6,941 nt of DNA from Dehalococcoidales bacterium (GTDB lineage Bacteria; Chloroflexota; Dehalococcoidia; Dehalococcoidales; UBA2162): the NCBI GenBank assembly GCA_002685815.1, contig NYYM01000026.1, forward strand, positions 4,175 through 11,115, written 5' to 3'. Under the pieces are notes generated by a model. It was given only the letters and a program-made list of their open reading frames with translations, had not been told where the DNA came from and did no database searches. Positions 1-6,458 of this stretch are shown in pieces. A program made the position numbers and the translations under genes. Numbering within the stretch: the first letter of the stretch is position 1; each line of letters opens with the position of its first letter.

Positions 1-945
1 CTCCGGGGACGAGGTGGGCGACAGGGCGACCCGGGAAACTCCCGTTTCTATGTCTCCGTGGAGGACGACATCATGAAGCGCTTCGGCGGTGATCGGATCA
101 AGTGGATCATGGAAAAGGCCGGCATGGATGAGGATACCCCCATTGAGAACAAGATGGTCAATCGGGCAGTTGAAAATGCTCAGGTCAAGGTGGAAGGCGT
201 CCACTTCGACATGCGTAAACACCTGGTTGAGTATGACGACGTGGCCAACCACCAACGGGAACTCATCTACGGCGAGCGCCGGAAGATATTGGGCGGGGCC
301 GACCTCAAAACAAATATCATGTCAATGGTCAGCGAAGAAATGCAAGGTATCGTCTTCAGCCACGTCGGCAATGACCAAGACGATGACCGGGATATCGAAG
401 GCCTGTTGGCTGAGGTGTCCACGATCTTACCTCTCCCCCCGGATCTGAACGCCGAAACTCTCTCGCCGCTCAAATCTGACCAGATTGAAGAAAAACTAAT
501 CGCACCAGCGGAGGCTTTCTACCAGCAGCGTGAAGAGGAATTGGGCTCCCAGGATATGAGAGTCCTTGAGAGGATGATAATGCTGCGCACCATAGACAGC
601 CTCTGGATTGAGCACCTGACGGCTATGGAAGAAATGCGCCTTCAGGCAGGATGGCAGAGCTTACGCCAGGTGAAAGCCGTGGATGCCTACAAGAAAGAAG
701 GCTACGCGCAGTTTCAGGTACTGATGGAAACCATCCGACATGATATTGCTCACACCATATTCCACGTTGGCATTGCCCGACAGCAGACATCTCCTCCAGC
801 CCAGTCACCGATGGCCAAAGCCGCCGCCGCTACTATCGGCACCGCCACTAAACAAAAACAAAAAGTAGCCGGCAAGAAGGTAGGTCGCAATGACCCCTGC
901 CCCTGCGGTTCAGGCAAAAAATACAAGCACTGCCATGGGGGGTGA
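1..945 (+). CDS. secA: Preprotein translocase ATPase SecA, C-terminal part (5' end outside window)
   Basis: SecA is the ATP-driven motor that pushes unfolded preproteins through the SecYEG channel. About 314 C-terminal residues are present; full SecA is usually 800-950 residues, and the frame is open to base 1, so the gene starts upstream. The fragment begins inside helicase motif VI (LRGRGGRQGDPG, fragment residues 1-12), an arginine-rich part of the second nucleotide-binding fold. The helical scaffold follows, with RTIDSLWIEHLTAMEEMR at about 196-213 leading into the two-helix finger. The tail is a low-complexity Ala/Lys linker and then a SEC-C zinc motif, CPCGSGKKYKHCH (about 300-312, pattern CxCx8CH), which in other SecAs binds zinc and SecB or ribosomes. 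The finger loop is unusually divergent (see findings). Stop TGA is at 943-945, followed by a 64-base spacer in which I see no clear terminator or promoter. Confidence 0.97.
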   Translation, partial: LRGRGGRQGDPGNSRFYVSVEDDIMKRFGGDRIKWIMEKAGMDEDTPIENKMVNRAVENAQVKVEGVHFDMRKHLVEYDDVANHQRELIYGERRKILGGADLKTNIMSMVSEEMQGIVFSHVGNDQDDDRDIEGLLAEVSTILPLPPDLNAETLSPLKSDQIEEKLIAPAEAFYQQREEELGSQDMRVLERMIMLRTIDSLWIEHLTAMEEMRLQAGWQSLRQVKAVDAYKKEGYAQFQVLMETIRHDIAHTIFHVGIARQQTSPPAQSPMAKAAAATIGTATKQKQKVAGKKVGRNDPCPCGSGKKYKHCHGG

Positions 946-1009
946 AGACGAGGCATAACATGATGGGAACTCGTTTGCGCGTTATCTCATCCGAAAAATA
1001 CCGGACGTA

Positions 1010-1303
1010 ATGAGAGCGACCCGAAATGAAAACGCCGACGTCGCTAGAGTTCTTAGGGATATCGCTGCCCTGCTGAAAGTAAGGCGGGGCAATAACTTCA
1101 AAATCAGGGCTTACGAGGGGGCAGCGAGGTCCATCGAGGGACTGACGGAGAGTCTAGAGCAACTGGTCAGGGAGGACAGGGTGAAAGAAATCCCGGGCGT
1201 GGGGGAGGCAATCAACAAGAAGATCATCGAGATGGTCAGCACCGGACGCCTTGAGTACTACGAGAAGCTGAAGGCCGAACCTACCGAGGCCCAGAATGCC
1301 TGA
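1010..1303 (+). CDS. Stand-alone helix-hairpin-helix protein resembling the N-terminal domain of family X DNA polymerase (PolX)
   Basis: A 97-residue protein matching the 8-kDa N-terminal domain of PolX/Pol beta. Residues 8-50 look like the helical DNA-binding part, with FKIRAYEGAARSIEGL at 30-45. Residues 61-72 are a helix-hairpin-helix, IPGVGEAINKKI, followed by GRLEYYEKLK. By manual alignment to Pol beta, Lys71 falls at the Schiff-base lysine (Lys72) and Lys31 at Lys35, whereas the Lys68 position is Ala67. A nucleic-acid-binding role is therefore likely; dRP-lyase activity is only possible. Bacterial PolX has about 570 residues with polymerase and PHP nuclease domains, and here the protein stops before the second hairpin. 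ATG 1010 is the only plausible in-frame start, because a stop lies at 956-958 and no other start codon intervenes. The ribosome-binding site is weak. The 3' end overlaps the next gene by 8 bases. It may be a genuine small protein or a remnant of polX. Confidence 0.78.
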   Translation: MRATRNENADVARVLRDIAALLKVRRGNNFKIRAYEGAARSIEGLTESLEQLVREDRVKEIPGVGEAINKKIIEMVSTGRLEYYEKLKAEPTEAQNA

Positions 1304-2060
1304 AGTTTCCGGCCACGAACCAGGCTCCCATTTGACGCAGACACCCAATAGCCAGGCATTGAGGCACCTGGAGCAGGCAATTATCAGCGGCAAGCACTGG
1401 TATCTAGCCCTGCTGGAAGCCATCGGACTGTGGGATACCATCAAGGAAACTCAAGACGGTCGTACTTATCAATATCTCATCGCTGCCGAAGCCTTCGACT
1501 GGCTACTGCTGGCGGAGCGGCTCTGCCGGGCAGTCGACAGTCTCTTACCCGAAGGCGAAAAGACGGCCCTTCTTTTTCACGGGAAACCACCGCTTGACCT
1601 GCCCCCGGGGGAATTCAAAGAACTCATCGGCAGTGTCAAGTATCTTCAACACCTGAACTATTTCTACGGCGCCACTGTGGAGGAAGCTCTGATCCTGGCG
1701 GTAGAGGAAGAGGTACGCAAGGAGAGATGGATTTCAGGCTACTACAGAGAGAAGGATGCCGCTTATACTACTAATGAGGCATACCGCCGAATATACGCCA
1801 CCACCAAAGCTGTCATGCTCAGACGCTTCAGACAAAACCGGGGTTACCCCCAACTCAAGTCTATCAGCCTGGCCGAACTCAAAGAGTTTACTTACTGGCT
1901 ATTCAAACATCGACTGAAACAGTGCGACAAGGCAAAAGTAGCTAGCGATACCAAGAAGGCCCTTGACTGGTTGAAAAGCAACGGCTTCTCCCAGCAGCCG
2001 GACCGGAGTGATTCTGATCTGGAGTTTATCAATATGTTGCCTTCATCACCGGCTGGTTAA
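1296..2060 (+). CDS. Conserved-looking hypothetical protein, 254 residues
   Basis: I do not recognise this family. The protein appears soluble and mostly alpha-helical: no signal peptide, no membrane segment and no cysteine cluster (only Cys77 and Cys210). Visible features are an aromatic helical stretch at 34-75 (HWYLALLEAIGLW, then AFDWLLLAERLCRAV), a proline-rich turn at 97-105, an acidic/basic helix at 127-144, and a strongly basic region at 163-222 (RRIYATTKAVMLRRFRQNRG) that could bind nucleic acid or a phosphorylated partner. The start at 1296 overlaps the preceding small gene by 8 bases and has GAGG at 1286-1289, six bases upstream, so translational coupling is likely. That pairing suggests, but does not show, a shared role with the helix-hairpin-helix protein. 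Stop TAA at 2058-2060 lies 9 bases from the convergent usp stop. Confidence 0.8.
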   Translation: MPEVSGHEPGSHLTQTPNSQALRHLEQAIISGKHWYLALLEAIGLWDTIKETQDGRTYQYLIAAEAFDWLLLAERLCRAVDSLLPEGEKTALLFHGKPPLDLPPGEFKELIGSVKYLQHLNYFYGATVEEALILAVEEEVRKERWISGYYREKDAAYTTNEAYRRIYATTKAVMLRRFRQNRGYPQLKSISLAELKEFTYWLFKHRLKQCDKAKVASDTKKALDWLKSNGFSQQPDRSDSDLEFINMLPSSPAG

Positions 2061-2069
2061 TCAGCTCTG

Positions 2070-2537
2070 TTATGTGCCTTTCGGGGCCTTCACCACCAGC
2101 ACCGGCTGGCTTCCGCCCCTCAACACCCGGTCGGTGACGCTGCCGAAAGCCCAGCGGCTGAGACCGGAACGGCCATGGCTCGACATGGCAATAATGTTTG
2201 CCTGAATTTCGCCTGCCGCCTTGATAATCTCCTCAGCAGCTTGTCCCACCTCAACTCGAGTGTTGGTGGTAGCCCCTGCTTTTTCCAGCACCTCCATGGT
2301 CTTCTCCAGGTACTGCTCAGCCGTCTTCTTCATCTCTTCTATTTCCGGTGCAGTATAGGGGACCCGGGCAGTTGCTTCCCCAGCGACAATGTAGTGGGAC
2401 AGAGACGACAATACCTGAATAAGGGTAACCTCCACCGCCTCCCCTGGTAAGAGCTTGCCTATCAACTCTTCAACATAGGGCAAGGCGGCCTCACCTACTT
2501 TAGAACCGTCTAATGGCAAAAGTATTTTCTCTGTCAT
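2070..2537 (-). CDS. Universal stress protein (UspA family)
   Basis: A 155-residue single-domain USP, the normal length for the family. The N-terminus KILLPLDGS (4-12) is the first beta strand with the conserved Asp10. The C-terminal nucleotide-binding loop is S119-S-H-G122, nine residues, then G132-S133, ending with the strand QPVLVVKAP. This is the ATP-binding USP pattern Gx2Gx9G(S/T) with Ser in place of the first Gly, a replacement I believe is common in ATP-type USPs. Cytoplasmic and probably dimeric; its specific role is unknown. Its ATG overlaps the valS stop (ATGA, 4 bases), and its strong ribosome-binding site lies inside the last valS codons, so it is almost certainly co-transcribed and coupled with valS. 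It is the last gene of the - strand group and no clear terminator follows it. Confidence 0.93.
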   Translation of the reverse strand: MTEKILLPLDGSKVGEAALPYVEELIGKLLPGEAVEVTLIQVLSSLSHYIVAGEATARVPYTAPEIEEMKKTAEQYLEKTMEVLEKAGATTNTRVEVGQAAEEIIKAAGEIQANIIAMSSHGRSGLSRWAFGSVTDRVLRGGSQPVLVVKAPKGT

Positions 2538-5224
2538 TTTTCTCCTCCCTGATATTTGGACATCTGTTGCTCCAACCTGTCTAACTTATCAGTTAAAGCA
2601 TAACACCTCTGGCGCTCCTTCTCAACAACGGGGGCTGGCGCCTTGGCCAGGAAATCCTGGTTCTCTAGTCTGGTCTCAAGGCGGGCCACTTCTGTCCGGC
2701 CCTGTTCTATTTCCTTCTCCAGCCGCTTCATTTCCGCCTCCGCGTCCACCATGCTCTCCATAGGTACAACCACTTCGGTCTCGCTCAGCACCGAGACCAA
2801 GGTATTCTCAGTCGAGGCACCTTCTTCTTTTACCTCCCGGATAGTAACCGGCCTTGCCCTGGCCAGGGTCTCGATAGCCTGAGAATAGGGAGCAATGGCC
2901 GGAGCCAGTCTACCACCATAGACTTTCGCCTCAACCCACCTGGCATTGTCGACGCTGTATTGGGCCCGAGTGTTCCGGATGGAGCGGATTATCTCAATAA
3001 CTGACTCGATAACTCGCTCCGCCTCTGGATCGATCGCATTGGCGTCGGCCTCGGGATATGGAGCCACCATTATGGAGTCACCAATTTGCCAGTCCGGAGA
3101 CAGATGGCCTTTAAGGTTCTGCCATAACTCCTCAGTGAGGAAAGGCATGTAAGGATGGATCAGACGAAGAGATGCCTCCAGGACATAGACCAGCACGGTC
3201 AAAGGCATTAGCACTTCCTCAGCGGTGGTCCGCAGGCGAATCTTGGCCAGCTCGATATACCAATCGCAGAATTCACTCCAGAGAAAATCGTAAATCTGTC
3301 TCTGCGCTTCGGCAAACTGGAAGTCGGCCATGGCCTTGTTTACCCCGGATACAGTCTGGCTCAGCCGGCTTAGAATCCAGCGGTCTTCCATCTGTAATGA
3401 GCCCCACTCGATCTCCCGGGCCGCCCCCGTTGCCTCAATGCTTCTGAGCACAAAGCGGGTGGCATTCCACAGCTTGTTGGCAAAGTTACGCCCCATTTCC
3501 AGCTTAATCGGACTCAACTTACTGTCGTTCCCCGGTGAGGAACCCGTAATCAGGGCAAAACGGAGAGCGTCCGTGCCGTATTGTTCTATGACGTCAACCG
3601 GATTAACCACGTTACCCCGGGTCTTGGTCATCTTCTCTCCCTTTTCATCCCGGATCAGACCGTGGAAATAGACGGTCTGGAAAGGAATGTCACCGGTTCC
3701 ATCCAAACCCATCATAATCATCCGGACCACCCAGAAAGAAAGGATGTCATAAGCCGTCTCCAGTACGGTTGTGGGGTAGAAGTAGCGCAAGTCCTCGGTA
3801 TCATCCGGCCATCCCAGAGTCGAATATGGCCACAGCGCCGAACTGAACCAGGTATCGAGAACATCCGGGTCTTGCTCGATGTTGTCCGATTCGCATTTGG
3901 GGCAGGTATCCAGTTCATCAATGACTACTATTACCTCAGCGCAGTCCCGGCAATACCAGGCCGGGATACGGTGTCCCCACCATAGCTGGCGGCTGATGCA
4001 CCAGTCATGGATGTTCTCCATCCAGTTGGTGTAGACCTTGGTGAATCGAGACGGAATAATATTAATGCGTCCATCAGCCACGGCTTCGATAGCCGGCTTT
4101 GCCAGCGGAGCAACTTTTACGAACCACTGTTCGCTGGCTATCGGCTCGATAACCGTCTGGCACCTCTGGCAGTGTCCCACCGAGTGCTCGTAGGGCTCAA
4201 CTTTTTCTAGCAGCCCCTCTCTTTCCAAGTCAGCCAGTATTGCTTCGCGGCAATCAAAACGGTCCATCCCCACATATGGACCAGCCTGTTCATTCATGGT
4301 GATGTCCAGGTTCAGTATGTTTATCAGAGGCAGATTGTGCCGCTGGGCCACCTCAAAATCCACCGGGTCGTGGGCCGGGGTGATTTTCACCGCCCCGGTG
4401 CCAAAGGCAGGGTCGATTGCCTCATCAGAAATAATCGGTATTTCCCGGTTGACGGCCGGCAGGATAGCCTTCTTGCCAATCATCGCCTTGAACCGCTCAT
4501 CTTCGGGATTAACGGCCAGGGCGGTATCACCCAATATCGTTTCGGGCCGAGTGGTAGCCACGGTAATAGAACCATCGCCACCAACCAGATGATAACGGAT
4601 ATACCACAGGTGCCCTGTCAGGTCATCGTGGTCGGTCTCAAGGTCAGAGAGAGCGGTAGCACAACGAGGACACCAGTTAATAATTCTCTCACCACGATAT
4701 ATAAGCCCTTTTTCATAGAGCCGGACAAAAGTGGTCCGTACCGCCCGGCTTGGTCCTTCGTCCATAGTAAAACGTAACCGGGTCCAGTCCAACGAAGCGC
4801 CTAACCTTTTGTGCTGGCCGACGATATTGTTCCGATAGGTATCTGCCCACTCCCAGACTCGTTCCAGAAATTTCTCCCGCCCAAGCTGGTGACGATCGGT
4901 TCCTTCCTCGGCAATCAGTCTTTCCACCACCACTTGGGTAGCGATGCCGGCATGGTCAACGCCCGGCAGCCAAAGTGTCGGCTCGCCCATCATCCGGTGC
5001 CAGCGGATCATTATGTCCTGAAGAGTCGCCACCAAGGCTGTGCCCAGGTGCATATCTCCGGTAATATTAGTGGGCGGATGAATGATAACGAAAGGTTTCT
5101 TGTCCGGCTCTATCTTGGGGGTAAAATAGCCCTTCTCCATCCAGAAATCATACAATTTGGCCTCAACACTGGCCGATTCATAGGCCCGGGGCATCTCACC
5201 CGGCGTTTGTGCTTTTTCTGCCAT
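2534..5224 (-). CDS. valS: Valine--tRNA ligase (valyl-tRNA synthetase)
   Basis: A complete class Ia synthetase of 896 residues, normal for bacterial ValRS, which charges tRNA-Val and edits mischarged Thr. The HIGH-type motif is HLGT (59-62), preceded by PPTNITGDM. The CP1 editing domain shows TTRPET (224-229) and FGTGAVKITPAHDPVD (274-289). Zinc-type pairs are CPRC (185-188), CQRC (352-355), CRDC (425-428) and CPKC (441-444). The KMSKS loop reads KMTKT (531-535) within GEKMTKTRGNVVNPVDVI. The anticodon-binding helical domain lies around 613-760 (DRWILSRLSQTV; FLWSEFCDWYIELAK). A C-terminal coiled-coil arm typical of ValRS spans about 826-890. The start is preceded by AGGA sequences and lies 11 bases after the coaB stop. 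No T-box is visible, as expected for an internal operon gene. Confidence 0.98.
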   Translation of the reverse strand: MAEKAQTPGEMPRAYESASVEAKLYDFWMEKGYFTPKIEPDKKPFVIIHPPTNITGDMHLGTALVATLQDIMIRWHRMMGEPTLWLPGVDHAGIATQVVVERLIAEEGTDRHQLGREKFLERVWEWADTYRNNIVGQHKRLGASLDWTRLRFTMDEGPSRAVRTTFVRLYEKGLIYRGERIINWCPRCATALSDLETDHDDLTGHLWYIRYHLVGGDGSITVATTRPETILGDTALAVNPEDERFKAMIGKKAILPAVNREIPIISDEAIDPAFGTGAVKITPAHDPVDFEVAQRHNLPLINILNLDITMNEQAGPYVGMDRFDCREAILADLEREGLLEKVEPYEHSVGHCQRCQTVIEPIASEQWFVKVAPLAKPAIEAVADGRINIIPSRFTKVYTNWMENIHDWCISRQLWWGHRIPAWYCRDCAEVIVVIDELDTCPKCESDNIEQDPDVLDTWFSSALWPYSTLGWPDDTEDLRYFYPTTVLETAYDILSFWVVRMIMMGLDGTGDIPFQTVYFHGLIRDEKGEKMTKTRGNVVNPVDVIEQYGTDALRFALITGSSPGNDSKLSPIKLEMGRNFANKLWNATRFVLRSIEATGAAREIEWGSLQMEDRWILSRLSQTVSGVNKAMADFQFAEAQRQIYDFLWSEFCDWYIELAKIRLRTTAEEVLMPLTVLVYVLEASLRLIHPYMPFLTEELWQNLKGHLSPDWQIGDSIMVAPYPEADANAIDPEAERVIESVIEIIRSIRNTRAQYSVDNARWVEAKVYGGRLAPAIAPYSQAIETLARARPVTIREVKEEGASTENTLVSVLSETEVVVPMESMVDAEAEMKRLEKEIEQGRTEVARLETRLENQDFLAKAPAPVVEKERQRCYALTDKLDRLEQQMSKYQGGEK
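2542..2549 (-). promoter_or_regulatory. Ribosome-binding site of the usp gene, embedded in valS
   Basis: On the - strand GGGAGGAG precedes AAAA and the ATG at 2537. The AGG core is about 6 bases from the start. The site is formed by the last valS codons (QGGEK), which supports usp being translated from the valS message. Confidence 0.8.
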
Positions 5225-5227
5225 GCT

Positions 5228-5237
5228 TCCTTTTCCT
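5228..5237 (-). promoter_or_regulatory. Ribosome-binding site(s) of valS
   Basis: On the - strand the 11-base gap and the coaB stop read TAGGAAAAGGAAGC before the valS ATG at 5224. Two AGGA copies lie 9 and 3 bases from the start. The better-spaced one overlaps the coaB TAG stop, which suggests coupled translation of coaB and valS. Confidence 0.6.
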
Positions 5238-5910
5238 ACTGACCCCCGTCTTTCTTTTCCTTTGTTCTTTTGTTGAGTAGTTCCTCCACCCGGTCCAGTA
5301 CCTTATGAGCCACTTCCCTCTTACTCATCAGGGGGAGGTCATCCACCTGTCCGTCTTTATCAATCAGACTCACTTTATTGGTATCAACCTCAAACCCGCT
5401 GTCAGGCGCAGTAATATCGTTAGCTACAAAAAGGTCGCATCGCTTCTTTTGAAGCTTCGCCCTGGCATTGACCAGTAAGTCCTGACTTTCGGCAGCAAAG
5501 CCGACCCTGACAAAATTACCTTCTACCTCAGCCAGCGTATCCGGTGTTTTAATCAGTTCCAGTGTCAGGCCGTCACCGGTTTCTTTCTTGATTTTTTGTC
5601 CGGCGACCTTCTTGGGTTGATAGTCCGCCACAGCCGCCGCCATAATCAAAACATCAGCCCCGGAGGTAGCCTCAGTCACGGCCGCTTTCATCTGCACGGC
5701 ACTTTCAATACGGATAACCTCGATACCCGACGGATCGGACAGGGTGGTAGGGGCGGTAACCAGAGTCACTTCAGCTCCTCTGTCCCTGGCTGCTTCAGCC
5801 AGGGCGTAGCCCATCTTGCCTGAAGAACGGTTGCCGATATAGCGCACCGGGTCGATAGCCTCTCGGGTACCGCCGGCCGTGACCACAATATGTTTATCGG
5901 CCAGACTCAT
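5236..5910 (-). CDS. coaB: Phosphopantothenate--cysteine ligase (CoaB), encoded as a separate ORF
   Basis: CoaB joins 4'-phosphopantothenate to cysteine, using a nucleotide triphosphate (CTP in most bacteria), to give 4'-phosphopantothenoylcysteine in CoA synthesis. The 224 residues carry the ligase signatures: TAGGTREAIDPVRYIGNRSS (11-30) followed by GKMG, AAAVADYQP (91-99), KIKK (106-109), GFAAES (137-142), and the KKRCDLFVAND lysine/asparagine segment (155-165). The C-terminus is a charged helix. In most bacteria this domain is the C-terminal half of a fused CoaBC/Dfp of about 400 residues; here coaC (182) plus coaB (224) add up to that length. The ATG at 5910-5908 shares one base with the coaC TAA. 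Its own ribosome-binding site is poor (a G run only 2 bases away), so it depends on stop-start coupling or on frameshifting from coaC. Confidence 0.95.
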   Translation of the reverse strand: MSLADKHIVVTAGGTREAIDPVRYIGNRSSGKMGYALAEAARDRGAEVTLVTAPTTLSDPSGIEVIRIESAVQMKAAVTEATSGADVLIMAAAVADYQPKKVAGQKIKKETGDGLTLELIKTPDTLAEVEGNFVRVGFAAESQDLLVNARAKLQKKRCDLFVANDITAPDSGFEVDTNKVSLIDKDGQVDDLPLMSKREVAHKVLDRVEELLNKRTKEKKDGGQ

Positions 5911-5919
5911 TACCCCTTT
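5873..5919 (-). promoter_or_regulatory. Candidate -1 frameshift signal at the coaC/coaB junction
   Basis: Read on the - strand in the coaC frame, the junction is GAA AAG GGG TAA TGA. The heptamer A AAG GGG (5919-5913) matches X XXY YYZ and sits directly before the coaC stop (5912-5910). After a -1 slip the next codons are GTA ATG AGT, the coaB frame, giving the junction LEKGVMSLADK with no stop. Eight bases later CTGGCCG (5904-5898) can pair with CGGCCGG (5879-5873): 7 bp including one G-U pair, with an 18-base loop. The sequence arrangement is seen directly; activity is inference. The same run of four A and four G is also a plausible site for a one-base sequencing error. Confidence 0.4.
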
Positions 5920-6458
5920 TCCAATACCTGTTCTATGACGCCGATGATTTTCTCACGCTCAGGCAGGCGCCCTATGCCAGTGCCGCCTGAGGCTAAGCGA
6001 CCGTACTCAGGCTCGATAATGGTAAAACCCCTGGCCTTAAGTTTAGCCAGGTTTTCCTGAGTAATCGAATTCTGAAACATCTTGGTGTGCATCGCCGGAG
6101 CAACAACCACCGGCGCCTCGGTAGCCAGCACCGTAGTGCTGAGAGCATCATTGGCAATACCAACCGCCATTTTGGCAATGATATTAGCCGTAGCGGGAGC
6201 AACAACTACAATATCAGCCGCCTCAGCTAGGGAAACATGCTCGATACTGAACTCAGAAGCCATCTCAAACATGTCAGTTATGACCGGCCGGTTGGTGAGG
6301 CTGCGCAGGGTCAGAGAGGTGATAAACTTGGTGGCTGCTGCGGTCATTATCACCTCCACTCTTGCTCCGGCCTGGGTCAACTTACTGGCCAGATCGGCCG
6401 CCTTATAGGCGGCTATACCTCCACTTATACCCAAAACTATTGTTTTATCGGTCAACAT
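5910..6458 (-). CDS. coaC: Phosphopantothenoylcysteine decarboxylase (CoaC), encoded as a separate ORF
   Basis: An FMN-dependent HFCD-family decarboxylase that converts phosphopantothenoylcysteine to 4'-phosphopantetheine. The 182 residues match the N-terminal half of fused CoaBC. VLGISGGIAAYKAADL (8-23) is the Rossmann-like flavin site. IEHVSLA (72-78) contains the catalytic His74, equivalent to E. coli His75. PATANIIAKMAVGIAND (88-104) matches the PASANT region. PAMHTKMF (121-128) corresponds to PxMNxxMW but with His for Asn and Phe for Trp. GRLASGGTGIGRLPE (153-167) is the substrate clamp, with Ser157 where E. coli has Cys158. The start is firm: AAGGAGG lies 6 bases upstream. The ORF ends with GAA AAG GGG TAA, and the TAA shares its middle A with the coaB start. 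Confidence 0.95.
   Translation of the reverse strand: MLTDKTIVLGISGGIAAYKAADLASKLTQAGARVEVIMTAAATKFITSLTLRSLTNRPVITDMFEMASEFSIEHVSLAEAADIVVVAPATANIIAKMAVGIANDALSTTVLATEAPVVVAPAMHTKMFQNSITQENLAKLKARGFTIIEPEYGRLASGGTGIGRLPEREKIIGVIEQVLEKG

Noticed and set aside
89..956. Alternative-frame and antisense ORFs inside secA
   Set aside because: The secA frame carries helicase motif VI, the scaffold and the SEC-C motif without interruption; the others are shadows.
955..985. ATAAC...GTTAT inverted repeat in the spacer after secA
   Set aside because: Five base pairs around a 21-base loop is expected by chance; it is neither a terminator nor a recognisable operator.
2051..2066. Possible + strand terminator hairpin: GGCTGG / TCAGCT around the hypothetical gene's TAA with a TTAA loop
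   Set aside because: The stem is only 6 bp with two G-U pairs and is not followed by a T run, so it does not qualify as an intrinsic terminator. On the - strand only 4 pairs remain.
3581..5242. Several open frames of 67-146 codons on the + strand opposite valS (e.g. 4337-4777, 3581-3985, 4811-5242)
   Set aside because: They lie wholly or almost wholly antisense to a clear, full-length ValRS, show no recognisable domain, and are rich in Arg/Ser/Pro/Gly as expected for shadow frames in GC-rich DNA.
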